From contig NZ_AP018223.1 in NCBI RefSeq assembly GCF_002368035.1, positions 19,047 to 83,046 on the forward strand: a stretch of DNA of 64,000 nt, written 5' to 3'. The notes beneath the pieces were generated by a model. It saw only the letters and a program-made list of their open reading frames with translations, ran no database searches and was not told where the DNA came from. This document shows, one piece after another, positions 1-7,582 of the stretch. Position 1 is the stretch's first letter. Each line of letters opens with the position of its first letter. Position numbers and translations under genes: made by a program. This DNA comes from Nostoc linckia NIES-25 (GTDB lineage: Bacteria; Cyanobacteriota; Cyanobacteriia; Cyanobacteriales; Nostocaceae).

Positions 1-2
1 TC

Positions 3-659
3 AAGACCAAAGAAGATGTCGATGTCATCGAAGTAGATGCTTGCTTAGTGGCTACAGGACGCATCCCAGCGACGCAAAATCTCGGTTTAGAGTCTGTAGG
101 TGTGGAACTCGATCGCCGGAACTTTATCCCAGTTGACGATCGCATGGCAGTATTATCAGCAGGCGAAGTAGTGCCGCATCTCTGGGCAATTGGTGACGCC
201 AATGGCAAAATGATGTTAGCACATGCCGCTTCTGCTCAAGGCATCGTCGCGGTGGAAAACATAGTTGGCAAAGAGAAGAAAGTAGACTATCGCAGCATCC
301 CCGCAGCGGCGTTTACCCACCCGGAAGTTAGCTATGTGGGCTTGACAGAAACAGCAGCTAAAGAATTAGGACAAACCGAAGGGTTTGAAATCGCCACCAG
401 TAGAAGTTACTACAAAGGAAATTCCAAAGCCTTGGCAGAAAATGAAGCCGACGGTATTGCCAAAGTGATCTATCGCAAAGATACAGGAGAAGTCTTAGGC
501 GTCCATATTTTCGGACTCCACGCCTCAGACTTAATTCACGAAGCATCAGCCGCCATCGCTAACCGTCAAAGCGTCCAAAGTCTAGCGCATCTAGTTCACG
601 CCCATCCAACACTTTCAGAAGTTCTGGACGAAGCTTATAAACGAGCGATCGCTATTTAG
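3..659 (+). CDS. lpdA: Dihydrolipoyl dehydrogenase (E3), C-terminal part, cut by window start
   Basis: Frame is open from the first bases, so the 5' end lies outside the window. Dihydrolipoyl dehydrogenase is the FAD/NAD flavoenzyme that reoxidises dihydrolipoamide in 2-oxoacid dehydrogenase and glycine cleavage complexes. The visible part carries the end of the NAD domain (LVATGRIPATQNLG), the second FAD-contact segment (WAIGDANGKMMLAHAASAQG) and the C-terminal dimerisation domain ending in HAHPTLSEVLDEAYKRA. In this family the HxxxxE-like HAHPTLSE segment supplies the His/Glu pair to the partner subunit's active site. The stop TAG is followed by heptanucleotide repeats and then trpC on the same strand. 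Glutathione or mercuric reductase is less likely because of the HAHPTLSE signature. Confidence 0.93.
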   Translation, partial: KTKEDVDVIEVDACLVATGRIPATQNLGLESVGVELDRRNFIPVDDRMAVLSAGEVVPHLWAIGDANGKMMLAHAASAQGIVAVENIVGKEKKVDYRSIPAAAFTHPEVSYVGLTETAAKELGQTEGFEIATSRSYYKGNSKALAENEADGIAKVIYRKDTGEVLGVHIFGLHASDLIHEASAAIANRQSVQSLAHLVHAHPTLSEVLDEAYKRAIAI

Positions 660-780
660 TCATTAGTCCTTTGTCATTTGTCCTTTGTCAATAAACAAGG
701 ACAAATGACCATTGACCACTGACTAATGACCAATGACCAATACTTCGGCTCCGCTCAGTACAAGTGACCAATGACTAATT
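660..780. repeat. Degenerate heptanucleotide repeats between lpdA and trpC
   Basis: Variants of TCATTAGTCC/TTTGTCA and their complement (AATGACC, CTAATGA) fill the space, with an internal inverted repeat (TCATTTGTCCTTTGT against ACAAGGACAAATGA). This is the short tandemly repeated repetitive DNA typical of heterocystous cyanobacteria. The repeat runs to the ATG of trpC, so no separate ribosome site is obvious. Confidence 0.75.
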
Positions 781-1671
781 ATGCAAATCCGTCGCCGTTC
801 GCCTAACCCAGCTATTGCTGTATCCACGTTACGTTATCAGGCTGCCGTGCCTAATTCACAGCCAAACAATATTTTGGAGGAAATTGTCTGGCATAAAGAA
901 CAAGAAGTTGACCAAATGCGCGAAAGGTTACCTTTACGGGAATTGCAACATCAGGTACTTTCCGCGCCACCAACCCGTGATTTTGTAGCGGCTTTGCGTC
1001 AAGGAAAAACAAAGCCAGCGGTAATTGCAGAAGTAAAAAAAGCTTCTCCCAGCAAAGGGGTTTTACGAGCAGATTTCGATGCAGTAGCGATCGCCCAATC
1101 GTATCAGCAAGGTGGTGCCAGTTGCCTTTCTGTGTTGACAGATGCCAAATTTTTTCAGGGCAGCTTTGACAACTTAGCCAACGTTCGCGCTGCGGTAGAT
1201 TTGCCCCTACTGTGCAAGGATTTTATCATCTATCCTTACCAGATGTACTGGGCACGAATTCGAGGTGCAGATGCCATTTTGTTGATTGCGGCTATCCTCA
1301 ACGATGGAGATTTGCAATACTTCCTGAAAATTGCCAACAACCTGAAAATGGCAGCCTTGATTGAAGTCCATAGTTTGGCAGAACTTGACCGCGTGTTAGC
1401 CTTAGATGGAGTCTCCTTAGTAGGAATCAATAATCGCAATTTGGAAGATTTTTCTGTTGACCTCGAAACTACTTGCCAACTTTTGGCTGCAAGAGGTAGT
1501 CAATTGCAACAGAAAAACATCCTTGTTGTCAGCGAGTCAGGGCTACATAAACCAGACGACTTGAGTTTAGTAGTTAAAGCAGGTGCATCCGCTGTACTCA
1601 TTGGAGAATCTTTAGTGAAACAACCCGATCCTGGTGCTGCGATCGCCCCTCTATTACCCACGAATTTCTAA
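781..1671 (+). CDS. trpC: Indole-3-glycerol phosphate synthase
   Basis: Converts carboxyphenylamino-deoxyribulose 5-phosphate to indole-3-glycerol phosphate in tryptophan synthesis. The 296-residue protein has a single (beta/alpha)8 barrel: the first catalytic lysine strand is PAVIAEVKKASPSKG (residues 79-93), then LLCKDFII (143-150), IEVHSL (194-199), GINNRNLEDF (215-224), VVSESGL and the phosphate-binding GASAVLIGESL near the C-terminus. It is monofunctional, with no PRAI domain. The N-terminal 30 residues (MQIRRRSPNPAIAVSTLRYQ...) are an extension common in cyanobacterial homologues. trpB lies 6 kb downstream on the same strand, so tryptophan genes are dispersed rather than in one operon. 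Confidence 0.97.
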   Translation: MQIRRRSPNPAIAVSTLRYQAAVPNSQPNNILEEIVWHKEQEVDQMRERLPLRELQHQVLSAPPTRDFVAALRQGKTKPAVIAEVKKASPSKGVLRADFDAVAIAQSYQQGGASCLSVLTDAKFFQGSFDNLANVRAAVDLPLLCKDFIIYPYQMYWARIRGADAILLIAAILNDGDLQYFLKIANNLKMAALIEVHSLAELDRVLALDGVSLVGINNRNLEDFSVDLETTCQLLAARGSQLQQKNILVVSESGLHKPDDLSLVVKAGASAVLIGESLVKQPDPGAAIAPLLPTNF

Positions 1672-1677
1672 AAAAAC

Positions 1678-1696
1678 ACCCTGCTCGTTGCAGGGT
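1678..1696. terminator. Hairpin just after trpC
   Basis: Perfect 7-bp stem ACCCTGC/GCAGGGT with loop TCGTT, seven bases after the trpC stop. The A-run lies upstream, so on the + strand there is no U tail; it may stop or stabilise trpC mRNA, but a classical intrinsic terminator would be read from the other strand. Confidence 0.5.
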
Positions 1697-1943
1697 CACT
1701 GTACATAATAGTTTGACAATTGGGCATACTATACGTGGATATACAGCATTTTGCTGCCTAATACGAGCAATATCTTTGCTAAATCTTTATCGCTAGGCAA
1801 ATCAAAGCCTAAACAATTAGTTATTTATTATGTAACAATTTATTAATAAGAGAAAAGTCTAGCGATCGGCTTCCCAGCATCAGAACTTCAAAGACAAACT
1901 CTGACCCGTAAAAATCCCAAATTTGAAATTAAACTCTAACTTC

Positions 1944-2195
1944 ATGGAGCAAATTCCCCTACCTTCACCTATCCACTACGAACTTATACTTCAACTTTTA
2001 GAAAGACAAACAATGTCAGCTGTAAATGATAATCCAGATTTACGGTATCAAGTGAATCAGCTAATTATTACTCTCCGGAAAGCTGCTGTGCAACAAAAAC
2101 GACTAGAAGAAAATTGCCAGTTTTCCTCTTTGGGTGTCGATCACCGTTGGTCAATCAACCATCATAAAGGTAACAAAGTTGTTGTCCCTGATTGA
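1944..2195 (+). CDS. Small conserved cyanobacterial protein (DUF5340-like)
   Basis: Eighty-three residues from ATG 1944 (MEQIPLPSPIHYELILQLLERQ). A longer in-frame reading from TTG 1923 adds seven residues with no clear ribosome site, so ATG was preferred. The protein is predicted to be a helical pair: residues 10-30 (HYELILQLLERQTMSAV) and 35-60 (DLRYQVNQLIITLRKAAVQQKRLEE), then a basic tail. No membrane segment, signal peptide or catalytic motif is seen. The start resembles a family of short cyanobacterial proteins of unknown function (DUF5340 from memory, not searched). It stands alone between trpC and the repeat-rich region upstream of the carbonic anhydrase gene. Confidence 0.7.
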   Translation: MEQIPLPSPIHYELILQLLERQTMSAVNDNPDLRYQVNQLIITLRKAAVQQKRLEENCQFSSLGVDHRWSINHHKGNKVVVPD

Positions 2196-2418
2196 AACTG
2201 ATACTGTTTTGAATTGTATATTTTGAATTGGGAATAGCCTTGGTGAATCTGTGTTTAGTGAATCCATCAGTTGAAATGATTTTTCCAATTAGTACTAAAT
2301 GTTTCAACTTCAAATTTTTGCTCGTTATTAGGTTTGCTTACTACTTAACTTTGTCTGCCCTGGGAAATATCTAGACATCCTATAGCAATCATATTTAACT
2401 TCTGAAAATTGTCAGATT

Positions 2419-2453
2419 AAGATACCCGACTTATGTAATCAGTCGGGTATCTT
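2419..2453. terminator. Perfect 13-bp hairpin, GATACCCGACT family
   Basis: AAGATACCCGACT (2419-2431) pairs perfectly with AGTCGGGTATCTT (2441-2453) around a 9-base loop. A near-identical hairpin sits after the Ser/Thr-His kinase gene at 41451-41483. Terminator-like but without a long T tail. Confidence 0.55.
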
Positions 2454-2715
2454 ATTGAGTGTATAAGCTCAAATAATTATTCCAAGTAGGTCAACTTAAT
2501 TAAACATACAGCCTATTTCGGGTAAATGAACTACACGGGTAGGGGCACAATATATTGTGCCTACGATTATCTGTACCTCACCAAGTTGCTATCTGCTGTG
2601 ATTTTCACAAATAATTAAGTATGGCTGGCTATACTGAAGATTAAAAATAGGCAATTTAAATTTATACAAAAATTTTAATCCTCAACTTTATAAAAAGCAT
2701 ATCGTTCGATAAATA

Positions 2716-2827
2716 CAGGACTTACGCAAAAGATAACGAAAGTAGCGGTAATTCATGAAGTAGCGGTAATTCATGAATTACCGCTACGCAAGAATAAGGT
2801 TTTCAGTCACATATTGCGTAAGTCCTG
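2716..2827. mobile_element. MITE-like element with 14-bp terminal inverted repeats
   Basis: CAGGACTTACGCAA (2716-2729) and TTGCGTAAGTCCTG (2814-2827) are perfect 14-bp terminal inverted repeats, flanked on both sides by AAATA (2711-2715 and 2828-2832), a possible 5-bp target duplication. Inside are two tandem copies of AGTAGCGGTAATTCATGA (2741-2758 and 2759-2776). The second forms a perfect 28-bp palindrome with the bases that follow (2760-2787). No coding capacity: a non-autonomous element whose transposase is elsewhere. Ends of this type are common in Nostoc-group genomes. Confidence 0.75.
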
Positions 2828-2985
2828 AAATAAATAGAAGGCAGCTAAAAATTTTATAAAAAAACGAAATATAAAAATCAGCCATAAGTCAAAATTGAGT
2901 TGTGTATTCTGTAGAATTAATTTCTGAATGTCTCCTGAATTCTGAACTGTTCTGCAAAAAATTCTCTCTCAAATTTGATGAAAGA

Positions 2986-3633
2986 ATGAAATATAACAGC
3001 ATTAATCAACTCTTCAGAAATAATCAAGCTTGGGTTGCTGAGAAACTGGCTCTAAACCCATCTTACTTTGAAGAATTATCTAGCGGGCAAACGCCACCAT
3101 TTCTGTATATTGGTTGTTCTGATAGTCGTTTGCCGTTAACAAATTTTACCCGTACAGAACCAGGAGAATTATTTGTACATCGTAATATTGCTAATCAGGT
3201 TTCTCTGACAGATATGAACTTTTTAGCAGTTTTAGAATACGCAATTCTACATCTGGAAGTGAAAGACATTATCGTTTGTGGTCACTACGATTGCGGGGGA
3301 ATTAAGGCAGCTTTAGAATGGAAAACCATCGGAATTATTGATAACTGGGTAAATCCAATTCGGGAATTGTATTTACAGAAAAAAACAGAAATTGACGCCT
3401 TACCAACAAGAGAAGAACGCCTGAACCGTTTGGCGGAATTGAACGTTGCGGCGCAAGTAAAGAATCTTTACCAAACTTCAATCATGCGTCAGGTACTTTA
3501 TACGTCAAAAGCGCCTATGGTTCATGGCTGGGTACTAAATATCAGTAGTGGATTAATCAAAGATTTGAACGTTTCAACCCTGGAATGGCAATTGCATAAC
3601 TGCCCCTTGCTTTTGGAATGGAATATAGACTAG
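2986..3633 (+). CDS. Beta-class carbonic anhydrase, cytoplasmic type
   Basis: Zinc enzyme interconverting CO2 and bicarbonate. From ATG 2986 it has 215 residues (MKYNSINQLFRNNQAWVAEKL...), matching the start and length of the E. coli Can type; an in-frame GTG at 2902 would add 28 unlikely residues. Zinc ligands are visible: CSDSR (Cys plus the Asp/Arg dyad) and GHYDCGG (His and Cys). Further family motifs are EPGELFVHRNIAN and GWVLNISSGLIKDL. There is no signal peptide. The next genes on the same strand are a SbtA-type bicarbonate permease, a SbtB-like protein and an exported beta-carbonic anhydrase, so its job is probably in inorganic carbon handling. It is not the CcmM-associated CcaA type, which has a long C-terminal extension. 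Confidence 0.93.
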   Translation: MKYNSINQLFRNNQAWVAEKLALNPSYFEELSSGQTPPFLYIGCSDSRLPLTNFTRTEPGELFVHRNIANQVSLTDMNFLAVLEYAILHLEVKDIIVCGHYDCGGIKAALEWKTIGIIDNWVNPIRELYLQKKTEIDALPTREERLNRLAELNVAAQVKNLYQTSIMRQVLYTSKAPMVHGWVLNISSGLIKDLNVSTLEWQLHNCPLLLEWNID

Positions 3634-3757
3634 GGGCATTGGGCAGGGGAAAAGGTTAAAGGTTAAAGGGAAAAGAAATAAATTTAATCTTTCCCCTTTT
3701 CCCCTTACCCCTTTCCCTTTCCCCTTGTCCTCTTCCCATGCCCCATGCCCCATACCC
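3634..3757. repeat. Purine/pyrimidine-strand heptanucleotide-like repeats
   Basis: AAAGGTTAAAGGTTAAAGGG-type units followed by their complement-like CCCCTTTCCCTTTCCCC and CCATGCCCCATGCCCCAT. Degenerate short tandem repeats between the carbonic anhydrase gene and its terminator. Confidence 0.65.
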
Positions 3758-3790
3758 AAAAACTCCACCTACAAAAGGATGGAGTTTTTT
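3758..3790 (+). terminator. Intrinsic terminator after carbonic anhydrase gene
   Basis: AAAAACTCCA (3758-3767) pairs with TGGAGTTTTT (3780-3789), followed by further T. It separates the carbonic anhydrase gene from sbtA, so the two are probably separate transcripts. Confidence 0.75.
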
Positions 3791-3905
3791 AATGTTCAAT
3801 TGACATGGGGTAGCAAGACACGATACATCATGATCGAGCCATTAAATTTTTTCAGATGAGAAATTTCGCGAATTCCCAACTTTATCAGTATCAGGAGGGG
3901 TGGAA

Positions 3906-4874
3906 ATGGATGTCAGCTTGATAGTATCCAACATCCTGAATCCGCCGATCCTGTTTTTCTTTTTAGGTATGACTGCCGTTTTTGTCAAGTCCGATCTAGA
4001 AATTCCTCCACCAGTACCGAAACTGCTTTCGCTTTATCTGCTATTGGCGATTGGTTTTAAAGGAGGGGTAGAACTGATTAAAAGCGGAATCACTCAGGAA
4101 GTAGTTCTGACACTCATAGCAGCCATGTTGATGGCTTGTGTTGTCCCCGTTTATACGTTTTTTATCCTCAAGATAAAGCTAGATATTTACGATGCTGCGG
4201 CGATCGCTGCAACATACGGTTCTATCAGTGCTGTCACCTTCATCACCGCTAGTGCCTTTCTCAACGAGCTTGGTATTACTTTTGATGGCTACATGGTAGC
4301 AGCTCTAGCCTTGATGGAATCTCCAGCCATCATTGTTGGTCTGATCCTAGTGAATCTATTCTCCGTGGATGAAAAGCGAGAATTTGCCTGGGGAGAAGTT
4401 TTGCAAGAAGCATTTCTTAATAGTTCAGTCTTTCTTTTAGTTGGTAGCCTGATAATAGGCTTCTTAACAGGAGAACGTGGCGGGAAGACTTTAGAACCCT
4501 TTACTCAGGGGATATTTTATGGTGTTCTCAGCTTCTTTCTCTTAGATATGGGACTAGTTGCTGCCAAGAGAATTAAAGACTTGCAAAAAACCGGATTTTT
4601 TCTGATTTCATTTGCAATACTAATTCCGATAGTTAATGCGGTTATTGGGTTGGCGATCGCTAAATTCATTCATATGCCTCAGGGTGATTCGCTTTTGTTC
4701 GCGGTGTTGTGTGCTAGCGCCTCTTACATTGCTGTGCCAGCTGCGATGCGAATGACTGTTCCAGAGGCAAACCCTAGCCTGTACGTTTCTACAGCTCTAG
4801 CAGTGACATTCCCGTTCAATATTATTGTGGGAATTCCGTTATATCTCTACGGAATTAACCTGTTTTGGAGGTAA
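3906..4874 (+). CDS. sbtA: Sodium-dependent bicarbonate permease, SbtA family
   Basis: Inner-membrane permease of the Sbt/DUF897 family, which in cyanobacteria imports bicarbonate with sodium. From ATG 3906 it has 322 residues. The start is fixed by AGGAGGGG ending six bases upstream; the GTG at 3900 overlaps that site. Around ten hydrophobic segments are visible, beginning ILNPPILFFFLGMTAVFVKSD and LLSLYLLLAIGFKGGVELI. The two inverted halves each carry a conserved stretch (AATYGSISAVTFITASAFL, and CASASYIAVPAAMRMTVPEA). It is a little shorter than Synechocystis SbtA, through a shorter cytoplasmic loop between the halves (around VDEKREFAWGEVL). The stop lies within the ribosome-binding region of the next gene, so it is co-transcribed with sbtB. 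Confidence 0.9.
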   Translation: MDVSLIVSNILNPPILFFFLGMTAVFVKSDLEIPPPVPKLLSLYLLLAIGFKGGVELIKSGITQEVVLTLIAAMLMACVVPVYTFFILKIKLDIYDAAAIAATYGSISAVTFITASAFLNELGITFDGYMVAALALMESPAIIVGLILVNLFSVDEKREFAWGEVLQEAFLNSSVFLLVGSLIIGFLTGERGGKTLEPFTQGIFYGVLSFFLLDMGLVAAKRIKDLQKTGFFLISFAILIPIVNAVIGLAIAKFIHMPQGDSLLFAVLCASASYIAVPAAMRMTVPEANPSLYVSTALAVTFPFNIIVGIPLYLYGINLFWR

Positions 4875-4878
4875 TAAC

Positions 4879-5190
4879 ATGCACCTAGTTAAAAAGATAG
4901 AGATTATCGCCAACTCTTTTGAGCTTGGCAAAATATTAGATACCCTAGACAAGTCTGGCGTACACGGTCACGCTGTCATCCGAAATGTTGCTGGCAAAGG
5001 ATTACGAGGAACGACAGAAGATTTAGATATGACGATGCTTGATAATGTCTACATCATCGCCTTTTGTATGCCAGAACAACTCAAACCTGTTGTAGAAAAC
5101 ATTAGACCACTGCTCAACAAGTTTGGAGGCACTTGTTACGTCTCCGACGTAATGGAAATTCGCTCAATGAAATGTGTTGCGTCGTTATAA
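4879..5190 (+). CDS. sbtB: PII-like regulator of SbtA (SbtB family)
   Basis: Small trimeric PII-like protein; SbtB proteins bind adenine nucleotides including cAMP and gate the SbtA permease. The 103-residue protein starts at ATG 4879 with GGAGGT directly upstream, overlapping the sbtA stop. The ferredoxin-like core is visible as VKKIEIIANSFELGKILDTL, then the T-loop region HAVIRNVAGKGLRG, and FGGTCYVSDVMEIR. The T-loop is short, and the C-terminus ends ...SMKCVASL, lacking the CGPxGC redox loop found in Synechocystis SbtB. Assignment rests on fold pattern and on the tight linkage to sbtA. Confidence 0.87.
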   Translation: MHLVKKIEIIANSFELGKILDTLDKSGVHGHAVIRNVAGKGLRGTTEDLDMTMLDNVYIIAFCMPEQLKPVVENIRPLLNKFGGTCYVSDVMEIRSMKCVASL

Positions 5191-5206
5191 AAAAATCATA
5201 AATCCA

Positions 5207-5911
5207 ATGAAGCATTTGATGGAACGTCGTGACTTTTTAAAGTTAGGGGTCACAGGAGCATTCGGAATGATGCTAACTGCCAGTGATTTTCTCTGGCGAG
5301 TTGAACAAGTAAAAGCCGCAGAATTACCTCCCCAAACTCTTAATCCCGACGCCGCATTCCAAAAGTTAATAGACGGAAATCAGCGGTTTGTTCAGCATAA
5401 ACCCCAATATCCCGATCAAACTGCGGCTAGATTGCAGGAAGTCGCTCAAGCACAACATCCATTTGCAACTATCCTCAGTTGTGCAGATTCACGAGTACCC
5501 GCAGAAATTATTTTTGACCAGGGTATCGGAGATATCTTTGATGTTCGCCTAGCGGGAAATATTGTCACGCCAGAATCCCTTGGTAGTATCGAATATGCGG
5601 TTACTTTATTGGGTACGCCGGTGCTAATGGTGTTAGGTCATGAGCGATGTGGAGCCGTTACCGCTGCTGTGAAAAATGAAGCGTTACTCGGCGATATTGG
5701 TAGCTTTGTTAAGGCGATTAAGCCAGTCGTCAAAAATGCCAAGCTTCAGCCAGGGGACGCGGTTGAAAATGCTGTGGTTGCCAACGTGCAATATCAAATT
5801 GAACTACTGAAGCGATCGCAACTCTTAAGTGAGCGTTTACAGTCGGGTCAGTTAAAAATTGTTGGAGGTCGTTACGATTTGGATACGGGAGGAGTAACTA
5901 TAATTACCTAA
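5207..5911 (+). CDS. Exported beta-carbonic anhydrase (EcaB-like)
   Basis: Zinc carbonic anhydrase with a twin-arginine-type export signal: MERRDFLKLGVTGAFGMMLTAS, ending near VKAAELP. Start ATG 5207 or 5219 is preferred; a GTG at 5174 overlaps sbtB and looks unlikely. The mature domain has the beta-CA zinc motifs SCADSRVPAE and GHERCGAV, with LAGNIVTPESLGSIEYA between them and GGRYDLDTGGV near the end. Total 235 residues from 5207. It follows sbtB by 16 bases, so it is likely in the same transcript. In the periplasm it could interconvert CO2 and bicarbonate at the SbtA substrate side; that role is inferred from context. Cyanobacterial EcaB is the nearest named family member. Confidence 0.88.
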   Translation: MKHLMERRDFLKLGVTGAFGMMLTASDFLWRVEQVKAAELPPQTLNPDAAFQKLIDGNQRFVQHKPQYPDQTAARLQEVAQAQHPFATILSCADSRVPAEIIFDQGIGDIFDVRLAGNIVTPESLGSIEYAVTLLGTPVLMVLGHERCGAVTAAVKNEALLGDIGSFVKAIKPVVKNAKLQPGDAVENAVVANVQYQIELLKRSQLLSERLQSGQLKIVGGRYDLDTGGVTIIT

Positions 5912-6207
5912 TTCATCAATATTAGTAGCGTATTCTCTCGATCGGAGATCCCATAACTAATTGCTTGAAAAGTACTTTCTAGTTAAAGGCGATCGCAAGA
6001 AAACGAACTCATCATTAGTTATTACTTCAATTCGCTACTAATTCACTAAGTCCACTTTATCCACTTTTGATATCTAAGCCTTATTAATTCTGAATTCTGG
6101 GTTCTATATTCATTTTGTAGAGGCAATTAATCAATTACCTCTACACAAATCTTTTTCAGCATCTTTAACGCCGAAAATTGGTACACTCAACTTACTCTAA
6201 AAATAAT
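5912..6207. other. Intergenic region without visible gene
   Basis: About 300 bases between the convergent exported carbonic anhydrase and Pmp3 genes. It holds a small inverted repeat (TTTTGTAGAGGCAATTAATCAATTACCTCTACA near 6114-6146) that may act as a bidirectional terminator. Nothing else was recognised. Confidence 0.4.
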
Positions 6208-6366
6208 TTATTTCTTAGCAATGATCCAGATTGCGTGAATAATGCCAGGAATGTAGCCAAAGAGCGTTAAAAGTATATTAATCCAAAAGTCTAAACCAAA
6301 ACCTACTTGCAAAAAAACTCCCAAAGGTGGTAGGAAAATTGCACACAGAATCCGAACTAAATCCAT
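6208..6366 (-). CDS. Pmp3/YqaE-family membrane peptide
   Basis: A 52-residue protein. Translation: starts MDLVRILCAIFLPPLGVFLQ, continues VGFGLDFWINILLTLFGYIP and ends GIIHAIWIIAKK. This is the two-helix YqaE/Pmp3 (UPF0057) pattern, with the conserved LPPLGVFLQ and LTLFGYIPGIIHA motifs. Members are small membrane proteins induced by salt or cold, thought to affect membrane potential. A strong AGGAGGT site lies upstream (reverse complement of 6367-6375). It lies opposite to the carbon cluster, with about 300 bases of unassigned DNA before it. Confidence 0.9.
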   Translation of the reverse strand: MDLVRILCAIFLPPLGVFLQVGFGLDFWINILLTLFGYIPGIIHAIWIIAKK

Positions 6367-6520
6367 TTAAACCTCCTGTTAAGTTCATGCTAAACAGCTT
6401 GTTTGGTAAATTATTCATCACCTTTTAAGCTTGTTTATATTTACAATACTTCTCAAAGATAACATCGACCCTCTCAATCTAGATTGCGATCGAGATGCGG
6501 TAAACCGCACTTCCTCAACA

Positions 6521-6868
6521 TTAGCCGCCGCTGATTTTAGCTTTGTACCCTAGCTTGGTCAAAATCTCCATAATTTTCTGCTTGTGGTCGCCTTGAATTT
6601 CAATTTCGTTGTCTTTAATTGTCCCGCCTGTACCACACTGAGTTTTCAACTGTTTGAGCAAATCTGCCAAAGTTTCTGGCTTGGCTTGAAAACCGGTAAT
6701 CACAGTAACAGTTTTGCCTTTACGTCCAGCGCGAGTAGCTTGTACTCTCAAATTTTGTTGTTGTGGGGGCAATTCTGGAATTGGTCTTTCTGTGGCGGGG
6801 GAGTTATCGTTGCCAAATTCGCGGTAGACAAAGTTTTTATCGGAAGATTTGGAATTGGAAGAAGACAT
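6521..6868 (-). CDS. SUI1/eIF1-family translation factor (YciH-like)
   Basis: From ATG 6868 it has 115 residues. The first ~45 are a disordered leader (SSSNSKSSDKNFVYREFGND...PIPELPPQQQ), followed by the SUI1 fold: LRVQATRAGRKGKTVTVITG, FQAKPETLADLLKQLKTQCG, TGGTIKDNEIEIQGDHKQK and ILTKLGYKAKISGG. The motif CGTGGTIKDNEIEIQGDH is diagnostic. Family members are eIF1 in eukaryotes and YciH in bacteria, which influence start-site fidelity or translation under stress. A longer reading from 6940 has no ribosome site. Confidence 0.92.
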   Translation of the reverse strand: MSSSNSKSSDKNFVYREFGNDNSPATERPIPELPPQQQNLRVQATRAGRKGKTVTVITGFQAKPETLADLLKQLKTQCGTGGTIKDNEIEIQGDHKQKIMEILTKLGYKAKISGG

Positions 6869-7582
6869 AAAATTTTTATTAAGAAAAACAATCAAATCAA
6901 TGGAAAGTTCTATCTCAAATTTGGCGGACAGAAGCAACAATTACTCAAATGTAGATTATATGACTATCATATAACGCTGTCTCATCAGCTCTATTCCTGT
7001 ACCAATGCCAATGCTTGATTCATTACACGGTCAGATAAATACATCCCACACAGGCGCAATTGTCTAAAACTGGACGTGCAGCAGGTATTACCCCTCGTTG
7101 TTTGGCAATATTGAAGAAGGCAGAAGGCAGGAGGCAGAGAAAAAATGTAAGTGTATGTAGTGTATGTAGGGTGTGTTACGGCGTAGCCTAACGCACCAAA
7201 ACATTTAGCTGGTGCGTTATGCCAAAGGCTAACGCACCCTACTAGCGTGACAAGACTAAAATGTTGCAATAGATTTTATTGTGGGATGGGTGTCCTCACC
7301 CGTCCGGGCGGGCAGGATGCCCACCCCACAAGAGTTTACTAATACACTATTTTAGTCTTGCCACGCCACTACGTGTATTTCAAAAATTTACCTCTTAAAA
7401 GTCCTGAAAACGTATTTATTGCTGCATTCATTAATGACATATAACTGCTATTTGATTTTTGAAAAAACTCTGTATACCTCGAAAAGGCTGATTCCCTAGT
7501 CCCCAGTCTCCAGTCCCCAATCCCCAGATAGGCCTAGACTTTCTTATAATAATTAAGTCATTCCCCTCATCAAAACCAGCCT
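6869..7582. other. Repeat-rich intergenic region upstream of trpB
   Basis: No gene visible. It holds a copy of the GGTGCGTTA repeat, an inverted-repeat segment (7166-7369) and the promoter region of trpB. AGTCCCCAGTCTCCAGTCCCCAATCCCC near 7500-7526 is heptanucleotide-type repeat. Confidence 0.55.
7166..7369. repeat. Composite repeat A: GGTGCGTTA element plus inverted-repeat segment
   Basis: Left part 7166-7242 (GTAGGGTGTGTTA ... TAACGCACCCTAC) is a foldback element. It abuts a segment bounded by TAGCGTGACAAGACTAAAAT (7243-7262) and ATTTTAGTCTTGCCACGCCA (7349-7368). The interior is a GC-rich stem (GGATGGGTGTCC / GCCCACCCC). The same parts recur at 11.4-11.6 kb with the interior in the opposite orientation. 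Confidence 0.75.

Larger units (their letters stand above)
2196..2985. other. Long intergenic region with a hairpin and a MITE-like element
   Basis: About 790 bases with no convincing gene. It contains a strong hairpin at 2419-2453, and an inverted-repeat element at 2716-2827. The rest is AT-rich and must hold the carbonic anhydrase promoter, but no -10/-35 pair could be assigned with confidence. Confidence 0.5.

Noticed and set aside
6584..7018. 144-codon reading opposite the SUI1-family gene
   Set aside because: The minus-strand frame encodes a clear SUI1 fold, so this is a shadow.
7263..7348. GC-rich stem in composite repeat A as a structured RNA gene
   Set aside because: It is part of an inverted-repeat element present twice; no promoter or known RNA family features.
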